DNA of 64,000 nucleotides from Egicoccus sp. AB-alg2 (GTDB taxonomy: Bacteria; Actinomycetota; Nitriliruptoria; Nitriliruptorales; Nitriliruptoraceae), in contig NZ_JBGUAX010000001.1 in assembly GCF_041821065.1 (NCBI RefSeq), forward strand, positions 372,001 through 436,000, in the 5' to 3' direction. The notes beneath the pieces are model-generated. The model was not told where the DNA came from. It saw only the letters and a program-made list of their open reading frames with translations, and did not search any database. This document shows, piece after piece, positions 51,882-59,722 of this stretch. A program made the position numbers and the translations under genes. The first letter of the stretch is position 1; every line of letters starts with the position of its first letter.

Positions 51882-52544
51882 TCAGGGCTCGGTGATCAGG
51901 CCGGCGAGGTCGAGTGCCTGGGTGAGGGTGTCGACGACCGGCACGCCGGTCGCCTCGAGTTCCTCCCGGGGATGCGACCCACCGTCGTAGAGCACGCAAC
52001 GGGCACCCACGTGCTGGGCGGCGACGGCGTCGTCGATCGCGTCACCGACGACCAGGATCTCCTCCGGAGCGGCGCCGGTCACCGGCAGGATGTGCTCGAG
52101 GTGCGCTTCGAGGTAGGGCGCCTTGCGGCCACCCCCGGCACCGCGCAGCCCGTCGATGCGCAGGAAGTGATCGTCGATCCCGAGCTGCTGCACGAGCGGC
52201 ACCAGCTGCTCGTGGCGGTACATCGACAGCAGCGACTGCGACCGACCGGCACCGGCCACCCGGTGCAGTGCCACCTCCGCGTCGACGGCCAGCTGGGCCC
52301 GCTCCAGCGCGGAGGCGTAGCCGTGGTGGTAGACGTCGTCGAGGTGCTCCCACTCGTCCGGCTGGATGGGCCGGCCGAACAGACGCTCATAGAACGTCTG
52401 CACCGGGCGGGTGTACAGCCGCTGATAGGTCGCCAGGTCGGTCGGCGGCAGGCCGCGATCGGCCAACACCGCGTTCAACGCCTCGACGACGACCAACTGG
52501 TCGTCGAGCAGCGTGCCGTTCCAGTCCCAGACCACGTGTCTCAT
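51882..52544 (-). CDS. HAD-superfamily hydrolase (phosphoglycolate phosphatase-like)
   Basis: A 220-residue phosphatase-like protein. Motif I is VVWDWNGTLLDDQ with both aspartate positions represented as D-W-N (the second catalytic Asp is replaced by Asn), motif II lies in SLLSMYRHEQL, motif III Lys in GGGRKAPYLEAH and motif IV in ILVVGDAIDDAVAA. The DWNGTL variant is seen in a subset of actinobacterial and archaeal HAD proteins; the Asn may lower or change phosphatase activity. ATG 52544 is clear. It stands alone, 31 bp from the coiled-coil gene upstream. Confidence 0.85.
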   Translation of the reverse strand: MRHVVWDWNGTLLDDQLVVVEALNAVLADRGLPPTDLATYQRLYTRPVQTFYERLFGRPIQPDEWEHLDDVYHHGYASALERAQLAVDAEVALHRVAGAGRSQSLLSMYRHEQLVPLVQQLGIDDHFLRIDGLRGAGGGRKAPYLEAHLEHILPVTGAAPEEILVVGDAIDDAVAAQHVGARCVLYDGGSHPREELEATGVPVVDTLTQALDLAGLITEP

Positions 52545-52575
52545 GCGGCGAAACGGTACCGCCACAACCTGGTGG

Positions 52576-53010
52576 TCAGAACCGCACGGCGGCGAACGCG
52601 AGGGAGGCCGCCGTGAAGATGGCACCCACCATAGAGAAGAACAGCAGCCGGTTCTGGGTGATGATCTCGTGGCGGAACTCGGCCAACAGTCGGTTCTCCA
52701 GGGAGACGAACCGTTCGTCGATGCGCACGAGGTGCTGCTCGACCACATCCATGCGTCCCTCGATGCGGTCGAAGCGCTGATCCAGGTGCTCGAAGCGCTG
52801 GTCGATCTTCTCGAAGCGCTGGTCGACCGCGTCGAAGCGCTGCCCGATGCGCACGAACTCGCGATCGATGGCCCGCAGGTCCTCACGCGTGGCGAGATCG
52901 TCCCATCGTCGCGGAGGAAGCTGTTCCATGAGGGCTCGCGCCGGTTCGGTTCCGAGGGCGCGTTCGAGCGCCAGGAAGAGCTCGTGTCGTTCGTGTTCGG
53001 TCGGGGACAT
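52576..53010 (-). CDS. Coiled-coil protein with C-terminal membrane anchor
   Basis: A 144-residue protein: a helical N-terminal region (HERHELFLALERALG...LMEQLPP), then a long coiled coil built from heptad-like units RFDAVDQRFEKIDQRFEHLDQRFDRIEGRMDVV (quoted by its start, RFDAVDQRFEKIDQ), and one C-terminal membrane segment (LLFFSMVGAIFTAASLAFAAV). This layout is found in small actinobacterial and alphaproteobacterial proteins of unknown function, some compared with CCDC90/DUF1640. ATG 53010 is chosen over an upstream codon at 53037. No partner is evident. Confidence 0.75.
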   Translation of the reverse strand: MSPTEHERHELFLALERALGTEPARALMEQLPPRRWDDLATREDLRAIDREFVRIGQRFDAVDQRFEKIDQRFEHLDQRFDRIEGRMDVVEQHLVRIDERFVSLENRLLAEFRHEIITQNRLLFFSMVGAIFTAASLAFAAVRF

Positions 53011-53103
53011 CGTGCCTGCCGGAGGTCGGGGTCGCAACGGACACCCAACCGGCCCAGCCCGGCGACGTCCGGTTCGGTCGCGGCGGTGCTGTGGACGACG
53101 GCC

Positions 53104-56100
53104 TCAGCGGCTGCCGCGGCCGAACTCGGAGGCGTTCAGTCCGGCCGGTCGCGCGACGGCGCGCTCGTGCGGTGCCGGGGTGCCGCGCTCGGCCAGCGCC
53201 GCCTCCAGCCAGCCCTCCTGCCAGGCCCGCCACAACCTCGACAGGTCCCACGCCCGCGTGCCGGTGACCGTGGCGCCCATGTGCCCGCGGCGCGACACCC
53301 GCCCCTCGGCGACCACCAGCCAGGCGTGCAGGACCGTCCAGGCACAGTCGTCGAGGTGCCGCTCGAAGTAGGTGGTCTGGGTGGTGCCGGTGCGGTCGTC
53401 CAGCGACAGGAACAGCACCCGCTGTCCGGAGCGCTGCGCCGGTGACTGCACCGCGACCTTCACGCCCGCGACCCGGACGGTGGTCTGCGTCGGCAGGGTC
53501 TGCAGGTCGCAGGCACGCACCACCCCGAGCACCTCCAGCAGCGGCTCGTAGAAGCTGATCACGTGGCGGGTGACGTCCATGCCGGACACGGCCAGCTCGG
53601 CGCGCACGCGGTCGGCGTCGCGGTCCTCGGGCAGCTGCGGGGTGTGGTCGGCGTGCAGGTCCAGCGCCGTCTGCTCGGCGCGCCGCTCCTCCCCCGCCCC
53701 GCGCCGGCGTCGCCGTCCCGTGCCCGCCCACAGCTCCTCGACGGCCAACCGCAACGCCCGCCGGCCGGCGGGACCACCCTTGCGTCCCACGCCGGCGAGC
53801 TGGTCGAGCGCACCGACGTCGACGAGCGCCTCGGCGGTGGGACGCGACAGCCCGGCCCGCTCGCGTAGGTCCGCCAGGGTCGTGAACGGCCGGCCCTCGA
53901 GCAGCCTGGCCACCTCGGCGTCCGTGATGCCCTTGACGTCCTGCAGGCCGATCCGCACGGCGTAGCGGTAGCCGCCGCCCGCGTCGCCGCCGTCGAACCC
54001 GGTGGGCGGCACGGGGCGCGGCACCCGGACCGGCCGGGGTGGCGCTCCCGCCTTGGGTCGCGGCACCCGACCGGCCGGCACCTCCTCCGGCCAGGTCCAG
54101 CCCGGCGGCAGGTGCGGGGCCGGGTCCTCGCGGCGCTGGACCGCCCGCACCGCCGCGGTCAGCCCCAGCAGGTGGTCGGCCAGGCCGCGGTCGAGCACCT
54201 CGACGGTGTAGGGGCCGACCGAGCGGTTGACGTCCGGTGGCAGCACGGCGATGCCGAACAGTCGGCACTCGTCCAGGATCATGCGTCGCGGGTACATCCC
54301 GGGGTCGTGGGTCAGCAGCCCGGCCGCGAACTCCGGGAACACGTGCGCCTTCAGGAACGCCGAACGGTAGGTCGGCACCGCGAACGCCGCGGCGTGGGCC
54401 TTGCAGAACCCGAACGCCGCGAACGAGGCGAGCTGGTCCCACACCCGCTCGGCGTCCTCGCGGGTCAGTCCCCGATCCAGTGCCCGGGCCACCACCCAGC
54501 CGCGGATCGACGACGCCTTGCGGGGATCGGCCAACTGCCGGCGCAACAGGTCGGCGTAGGCGAGGTCGCAGCCGGTCAGCGCCGCGAGCACCCCCATGAC
54601 CTGCTCGTGGTAGACGATCACCCCGTGGGTCTCCGCCAGCACCGGTTCCAGACACGGGTGCAGGTACGAGGTCGCTTCCTCGCCGTGCCGGCGCGCGACG
54701 AACGGCGTCACCATGTCGGCCTTCACGGGCCCCGGCCGGAACAGCGAGATCTCCGTGACCAGGTCACCGAACCGGTCCGGCTGCAACCGGCCGAGCAGTT
54801 CGCGCTGGCCCGGCGACTCGATCTGGAACACCCCGACCGAGTGGGTCGAACGGATCAGCGCGTAGGTGTCCTCGTCGCCGTTGGGGATGGCGTCCACCGA
54901 CAGCCGGCCCCGCGCGTCGCGACCGGGCAGCGTCGGGTCCGGTTCGCGGGTCGCCGGCAGACACGACGGCCTCGGCGCCTCGCCCCGGGTCAGGTCACCG
55001 GTCGCGGCCGAGGGCGGGGCGACCTCCAGCGTGCCGTTGACCAGCCCCAGCGCGTGGGACATCGCCGACAGCATCCGCACGCCGAGGACGTCGAGCTTCA
55101 GCAGGCCCAACGCGGCGACGTCGTCCTTGTCGAACTGGCTCATCGCGTAGCCGTGGGCGGACCGCTCCAGCGGCGTGCGCGCCGTGAGCGTGGTGTCGGC
55201 GAGCAGGATCCCGCACGGGTGCATGGCGAGGTGACGCGGGAAGCCGTCGATGCGTTCCACGAGGTCGAACAGGCGCGTGAGCTGGCCGGCGTCGAGGCGG
55301 CTGTTCTTGAGCTCCGGCAGCCGTTCCAGCGCCGTGCGCACGTCGCGGGCGCGGGCGTGGTGGAAGCCCTTGGCGATGAGGTCGAGCTCCTCGGGCGCGA
55401 TGCCCAACACCTTGCCGACCTCGCGGACCGCCATGCGGGCCTGGAAGGTCTCCACCATCGCCACGCAGGCGGTGCGGTCCTCACCGAAACGGGCCATCAC
55501 GAGGTCGTAGACGTCCTCGCGCCGGTGCGACTCCACGTCCAGGTCGATGTCGGGCAGCTCGTCGCGGTAGGGGTTCATGAACCGCTCGAACGCGAGCCCG
55601 TTGGCGATCGGGTCCACGTCGCTGATCCGCAGCGCGTAGCAGACCAGGCTGCCGGCGGCCGATCCGCGGCAGGCGACGAGGATGCCGAGATCGCGGACGT
55701 CGGCGACGATGTCGGCGACGGCGAGGAAGAGGTCGTGCAGGCCGAGCTGGTCGATCATCTCCAGCTCGCGCTCGAGCCGTTCGCGTACGGCCGGGGTGAT
55801 CCGGGTGAACCGCTCGGCGGCGCCCGCCCAGCAGCGACGGTGCAGCTCGCCCGCCGCGGTCTCCGCCGACAGCCCCGACAGCCGCGGCACGTGCAGGCCA
55901 CCCAGGCCGAGGTCGACCGTGCAGCTGGTGGCCAGCTCGTGGGCGGCCGTCAGCAGGTCGGGCCGTTCCCGGAACCGCTCGTGCTGGTCGGCGGCGCTGG
56001 TGAACCATGCCTCGGCGGTCGAGCGCCCGAGGTGGTGGCGGCCGAGCGGTACCTGCTGGCGAACGCAGCGCAGCACGTCCGCGACGGCCGCGTCGTCGCG

Positions 56101-56982
56101 GGTCAGGTAGCGCACGTCGTTGACGGCGACGGCGCGCACCCGCAGACGCTGCGCCAGCTCCAGCGTGCGACGGATGCGGGTGTCGTCGCCGGGTTCGGTC
56201 GCGTCGTGACCGCCCGCCCCGCCGGCCAGCGACCGCCGTCCGCCCGGCGCGACCCGGTGGTTGCGTACGCCCAGGACGACGCCGTCGCGGCCGAAGACCT
56301 CCAGCCAGGCACGCAGTTCCTGCTCGGCCGTGTCGAGATGGCCGCGTGCCAGCAGCCGGCCGACCGGCGAGTCGACCCCCAGCACCGCGACGACCCCGCT
56401 GGACGCCGCCGCGGTCGCGAGTGCCTCGGCGGGCAGGTGCGGGTCGCTGCGGGCGTCGGCGTGTGCGGCCGACACGGTCCGGCACAGGTCCCCGTAGCCG
56501 TCCTGGGTCCGGGCCAGGAACGTCACGCGCGCGGCGTCGTCCTCCAGCCACCCCGGCCCGCGGCCGGGACGGGCGTCGCCGGCGTCGCGGGTCCGGCCCC
56601 CGCGGGTGCGCTCCCAGCCGGGCCGCTCGCCCGGGCGCAGCGCGAGGTCGCTGCCGAACACCGGGGTGACCCCCTCGGCGACGCAGGCCTGCGCGAACCG
56701 GACCGCGCCGTACAGGCCGTCGCGGTCCGTGACCCCGACGTGCGTCATGCCGGCCGCGGCGGCCGCGGCGGCCAACTCGCGGGGACGGATCGCCCCGTCG
56801 CGCAGCGAGTACGAGGTGCGGGCCGTGAGGTGCGCGAACGGTGGCGTGCCCGGCGGCGCCGGACGGGTCTTGCCCGCCCGGTACAGCGCCTCGGCCGCCT
56901 CGGCGGCGCGTCGGACGTCGACCTGGTGGTCCTCGACCGACGCCTCGTGTTCCTGCGGCGACCAGCGGCGGGTGGCCGGCAT
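53104..56982 (-). CDS. dnaE2: Error-prone DNA polymerase DnaE2
   Basis: C-family polymerase for damage-induced mutagenesis. The 1292-residue protein has an N-terminal PHP domain beginning FAHLTARTSYSLRDGA, where the usual HxH is reduced to a single His, the catalytic motif PDIDLDVESHRRED near residue 480, CRGSAAGSLVCYAL, fingers and a helix-hairpin-helix, and a C-terminal OB fold (LSLDDRTGTTQTTYFERHLD). It lacks the long C-terminal tail of DnaE1. ATG 56982 shares one base with the stop of the small upstream gene (TGATG). With the LexA box at 57385 it should be SOS-induced. Its usual partners ImuA' and ImuB are not adjacent; dinB 2 kb away is a complete Pol IV. Confidence 0.94.
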   Translation of the reverse strand: MPATRRWSPQEHEASVEDHQVDVRRAAEAAEALYRAGKTRPAPPGTPPFAHLTARTSYSLRDGAIRPRELAAAAAAAGMTHVGVTDRDGLYGAVRFAQACVAEGVTPVFGSDLALRPGERPGWERTRGGRTRDAGDARPGRGPGWLEDDAARVTFLARTQDGYGDLCRTVSAAHADARSDPHLPAEALATAAASSGVVAVLGVDSPVGRLLARGHLDTAEQELRAWLEVFGRDGVVLGVRNHRVAPGGRRSLAGGAGGHDATEPGDDTRIRRTLELAQRLRVRAVAVNDVRYLTRDDAAVADVLRCVRQQVPLGRHHLGRSTAEAWFTSAADQHERFRERPDLLTAAHELATSCTVDLGLGGLHVPRLSGLSAETAAGELHRRCWAGAAERFTRITPAVRERLERELEMIDQLGLHDLFLAVADIVADVRDLGILVACRGSAAGSLVCYALRISDVDPIANGLAFERFMNPYRDELPDIDLDVESHRREDVYDLVMARFGEDRTACVAMVETFQARMAVREVGKVLGIAPEELDLIAKGFHHARARDVRTALERLPELKNSRLDAGQLTRLFDLVERIDGFPRHLAMHPCGILLADTTLTARTPLERSAHGYAMSQFDKDDVAALGLLKLDVLGVRMLSAMSHALGLVNGTLEVAPPSAATGDLTRGEAPRPSCLPATREPDPTLPGRDARGRLSVDAIPNGDEDTYALIRSTHSVGVFQIESPGQRELLGRLQPDRFGDLVTEISLFRPGPVKADMVTPFVARRHGEEATSYLHPCLEPVLAETHGVIVYHEQVMGVLAALTGCDLAYADLLRRQLADPRKASSIRGWVVARALDRGLTREDAERVWDQLASFAAFGFCKAHAAAFAVPTYRSAFLKAHVFPEFAAGLLTHDPGMYPRRMILDECRLFGIAVLPPDVNRSVGPYTVEVLDRGLADHLLGLTAAVRAVQRREDPAPHLPPGWTWPEEVPAGRVPRPKAGAPPRPVRVPRPVPPTGFDGGDAGGGYRYAVRIGLQDVKGITDAEVARLLEGRPFTTLADLRERAGLSRPTAEALVDVGALDQLAGVGRKGGPAGRRALRLAVEELWAGTGRRRRRGAGEERRAEQTALDLHADHTPQLPEDRDADRVRAELAVSGMDVTRHVISFYEPLLEVLGVVRACDLQTLPTQTTVRVAGVKVAVQSPAQRSGQRVLFLSLDDRTGTTQTTYFERHLDDCAWTVLHAWLVVAEGRVSRRGHMGATVTGTRAWDLSRLWRAWQEGWLEAALAERGTPAPHERAVARPAGLNASEFGRGSR

Positions 56983-57287
56983 CAGTCCCAGACGCGGTCG
57001 AGACGCCAGGTCTCGCCGCGCCGGACCAGTTCGTAGACCCCGCGGGTGGGCTTGCCGTTGCGCGCTTCGACGCGCCACAGGTCGGTCTGCTCGATCTGGA
57101 CGGGCTCGCCGTCGGGACGCCGCCACCAGCCCGGGTCCTCGCGCCAGTGCCCGAGGACCTGCAGCACCTGGTAGCGCTGGCCACGCCACCTGAACGCGGT
57201 GGGGGCGGCGTCGCCGTTCGCCTGGGTGGGGGGAAGTTCGACCTCCTCGAGGTGCTCGCGATAGCGCTTGGTCATGGTGTCTGCCAT
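56982..57287 (-). CDS. DUF6504-like protein upstream of dnaE2
   Basis: A 101-residue protein with a predicted small beta-rich fold: RWRGQRYQVLQVLGHWREDPGWW, then IEQTDLWRVEARNGKPTRGVYELV and a Trp/Arg-rich end. Proteins of this kind are found next to dnaE2 or Y-family polymerase genes in actinobacteria and have no assigned activity. ATG 57287 is used; a Met four codons later is possible. One-base overlap with dnaE2 and a LexA box about 98 bp upstream make it the first gene of a damage-inducible pair, so it is a candidate accessory factor of the mutasome. Confidence 0.8.
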   Translation of the reverse strand: MADTMTKRYREHLEEVELPPTQANGDAAPTAFRWRGQRYQVLQVLGHWREDPGWWRRPDGEPVQIEQTDLWRVEARNGKPTRGVYELVRRGETWRLDRVWD

Positions 57288-57384
57288 CCGGTCCCGTCAC
57301 GCCCTCGGCGTGTCTCGAAAACTCGCCCTCGTTCGGCCCGCCGCGTCCGCCCTACGGTGGCCGGCGCGCCTCCCGAGCAGCGCT

Positions 57385-57398
57385 CGAACGTGTGTTCG
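57385..57398. promoter_or_regulatory. LexA (SOS) box of the DUF6504-dnaE2 operon
   Basis: CGAAC-GTGT-GTTCG matches the LexA operator exactly. On the minus strand it follows TACGGT (57417-57412) by 13 bases, the same kind of layout as at dinB. The rest of the 268-bp gap (57288-57555) is GC-rich without other clear signals. Confidence 0.88.
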
Positions 57399-57555
57399 AT
57401 TGAAGGACGGCACCGTACGACTCGGCTGCGACACCCGCCAGCGAACGACCACCGCCGGCCGCGCCGCGCGCGACCCCGCGCACCACTTGGCGCACCGCCG
57501 CGGGGAAACCCGGGCGGGACGCGCACCGGCCGTGCCACGGGACCCCGCGCACCGG

Positions 57556-58530
57556 TCAGGCCGCGGGGCCATCCTCCGGCAGAGTGCGACCGGCGCGCAG
57601 GAGCAGTTCGCGGGCGGCTTCGTCGGCGACCTGCTCGATCGGTTCGCCCGCCACCACCCGGGCGTTCCAGGACCCCAGCAGCGCCGTCGTCAGCTGCGCG
57701 GCCATCGGCCCCAGCGCCACCCGGACGCCCGGCTGCTCGGCCAGCAGATCGGCCCGGATCTGCGGCAGCGGCACGAAGGCCGGGAAGACGCGCAGGTCGT
57801 CGACCAGGGGCCGCAGGCCGGCCTGCCAGGCGTTGCCGTCGGTCGCGGTGGTCAGGCCGGCGAGGCAGTCGCCCGCTGCCACACCGCGGACCGCCTCCTC
57901 GGGATCGGCGGCCAGGAACTCGCGGTCGCTGCGGACGCTGTAGGCCTCCAGCACCGCCCGCAACCCGTCCACGCGCGTGCCGAACTCCCGGTCGACGCAC
58001 ACCCGGGCGTCGGGCTGCTCGGACAACCGACGCGCCAGGTCGGAGAGGGTGCGCAGGTCGGCGCCGACCGATGGCGGTCCCTGCACGACGAACGCGAAGG
58101 TGGCGTTGGCCGGCGGCTGCTCGAGGCTGCCGTCACCGAAGCGGGGCCGCAGCCAGATCAGGTCGTCGGGCTCGTCGTGGTCGCGCACCGCGACGAAGCT
58201 GGCGCGCGGGTCGCCGGGCGGATCGGCGCGGCCGAGCACCTCCAGCCACGCCTCGCCGGTGTAGGCGGCCTGCACGTCGACGTCGCCGAGCTCCAGGGCC
58301 TGCCGCGCGTCGCGGGCGTCGGTGAACGCGACGATCTCCGCCGACTGGCCGGACAGCTCCAGCAGCGCCAGCATCGTGCGGGCGAGGACCTGCGTCTCCA
58401 CCTCGGTGCCGCCGGCGATCCGAACCGGCGCCACCGCCGGGGCACGCTCGTCGCTGCCGGCGGGCACGCCGGAGCCGACCTGGGAGCTGCAGGCGACCAG
58501 GAGCAGCAGGAGCGACAGCCAGCGACGCAC
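57556..58530 (-). CDS. Glycine betaine/choline-type ABC substrate-binding lipoprotein
   Basis: Extracytoplasmic solute-binding protein. The N-terminus VRRWLSLLLLLVACSSQ is a lipoprotein signal peptide with lipobox LVAC. The mature part matches the OpuAC/ProX fold pattern: IAGGTEVETQVLARTMLALLEL, then GDVDVQAAYTGEAWLEVLG (the mobile-domain entry) and AFVPLPQIRADLL. GTG 58530 is preferred because it gives a normal signal peptide; GTG 58578 would add 16 residues. No permease or ATPase gene is adjacent, so it is an orphan binding protein whose transporter lies elsewhere. The aromatic-box residues for betaine cannot be assigned with certainty. Confidence 0.8.
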   Translation of the reverse strand: MRRWLSLLLLLVACSSQVGSGVPAGSDERAPAVAPVRIAGGTEVETQVLARTMLALLELSGQSAEIVAFTDARDARQALELGDVDVQAAYTGEAWLEVLGRADPPGDPRASFVAVRDHDEPDDLIWLRPRFGDGSLEQPPANATFAFVVQGPPSVGADLRTLSDLARRLSEQPDARVCVDREFGTRVDGLRAVLEAYSVRSDREFLAADPEEAVRGVAAGDCLAGLTTATDGNAWQAGLRPLVDDLRVFPAFVPLPQIRADLLAEQPGVRVALGPMAAQLTTALLGSWNARVVAGEPIEQVADEAARELLLRAGRTLPEDGPAA

Positions 58531-58653
58531 GCGCCAAGGCTGCCACACCGCCGCCGCCACCGCCCCCGGCGAGGTCACCGGCGCGCGGTGGCGCGAACCG
58601 GCCGCAGCGCGTCACGGAGCCGCGTCGCGTGTGGTGGCCCCCGGCCGTCGCCC

Positions 58654-58659
58654 TACACT
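58654..58659 (+). promoter_or_regulatory. -10 element TACACT, leaderless start
   Basis: TACACT is followed by 7 bases and then the ATG of the lipoprotein gene, with no ribosome-binding site between. This spacing is the signature of a leaderless transcript in actinobacteria. Confidence 0.6.
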
Positions 58660-58666
58660 CCCGGAC

Positions 58667-59707
58667 ATGCGTTCACGACTCCCCCGCCTGTCCGCCCTCG
58701 TGGCCCTCGCCCTGCTCCTCGCCGCCTGCAGTGGCGGTGGCGCCCAGGACGAGCCCGAGTCCGCCACGACCGAGGAGGCCGGCGAGGCCGACGCCGACCG
58801 CCAGCTCGCGGTCGCCGTCGCCAGCTTCGACCTCGCGGTCGGCGAGGACCAGCGCCTGCTGACCGGCATCTACACCTCCGAGCGGCAGCTGCTCGGGTTC
58901 GGGGAGGTCACGTTCGACCTCGGCTACCTCGGCGAGGAGGCCGGCGGCGAGGCCGAGCTGACCGAGTCGGTCCAGGCCGGTTTCCTCCCGGTGCCGGGCG
59001 CGGAGCCCGAGGGCGCGTCCAGCCAGCCCACCGTGCTGATGGGACAGGACGGCGCCGGCGTCTACCAGGCGCGCGTCGATCTCGACCAGGCCGGCTGGTG
59101 GGGCGTGCGCGTCACGGCCGAACTCGCCGACGGCACGGTCCGCGAGGGCCAGACCACCTTCGAGGTGCTGCCGGAACCGGCGGTCCCCGCGGTCGGTGAC
59201 GAGGCGCCCGCCACGGAGAACTTCACGATCGCCGACGTGGAGGCCGGCAACGCCACGCCGGCCGCGCTGGACTCGCGGGCCGAACAGACCGGCGACATCC
59301 CGGCGCCGATCCTGCACCGCGCGACCATCGCCGACGCCGTCGAGCAGGGCCGCCCGGTCGTCGCGATCTTCTCCACACCCGTCTACTGCGTGAGCCGGTT
59401 CTGCGGGCCGCTGGCCGAGACCGTCGAGGACCTCGCCAACCGCTACGAGGACCGCGCCGACTTCGTGATGGTCGAGGTGTGGGAGGACTTCGAGCAACAG
59501 CGGCTGAACGCCGCCGCGGCCGAGTGGATCCAGACCGAGGCGGGCGGCAACGAGCCGTGGACCTTCCTCGTGGGCGAGGACGGCCGGATCGCCGCGCGGT
59601 GGGACAACGTGCTCGACGTCGAGGAGCTCGAGGCCGAGCTCGAGGCGTTGCCGGCCATCCCGCCGCGCGCCGAGGGCACCCCGGCCGACGACCTCGTCGA
59701 GGACTGA
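58667..59707 (+). CDS. Thioredoxin-like-fold lipoprotein
   Basis: A 346-residue lipoprotein with lipobox LAAC in the first 22 residues. Residues 30-170 form an acidic beta-rich domain; the C-terminal half has a thioredoxin-like pattern: PVVAIFSTPVYCVSRFCGPLAETVEDLANRY with a CxxxxC pair, then FVMVEVW, EPWTFLVGEDGRIAARW and a closing helix. The Cys spacing of four differs from the usual CxxC of TlpA-like proteins, and resembles SCO1 or peroxiredoxin-like variants. It may act in extracytoplasmic redox or metal handling. Transcription seems leaderless. It is divergent from the binding-protein gene and converges on the aconitase gene. Confidence 0.82.
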   Translation: MRSRLPRLSALVALALLLAACSGGGAQDEPESATTEEAGEADADRQLAVAVASFDLAVGEDQRLLTGIYTSERQLLGFGEVTFDLGYLGEEAGGEAELTESVQAGFLPVPGAEPEGASSQPTVLMGQDGAGVYQARVDLDQAGWWGVRVTAELADGTVREGQTTFEVLPEPAVPAVGDEAPATENFTIADVEAGNATPAALDSRAEQTGDIPAPILHRATIADAVEQGRPVVAIFSTPVYCVSRFCGPLAETVEDLANRYEDRADFVMVEVWEDFEQQRLNAAAAEWIQTEAGGNEPWTFLVGEDGRIAARWDNVLDVEELEAELEALPAIPPRAEGTPADDLVED

Positions 59708-59722
59708 CCGACGCGGCGATGC

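Noticed and set aside
54112-57036. 974-residue plus-strand frame
   Set aside because: Antisense of dnaE2, which has complete catalytic motifs on the minus strand.
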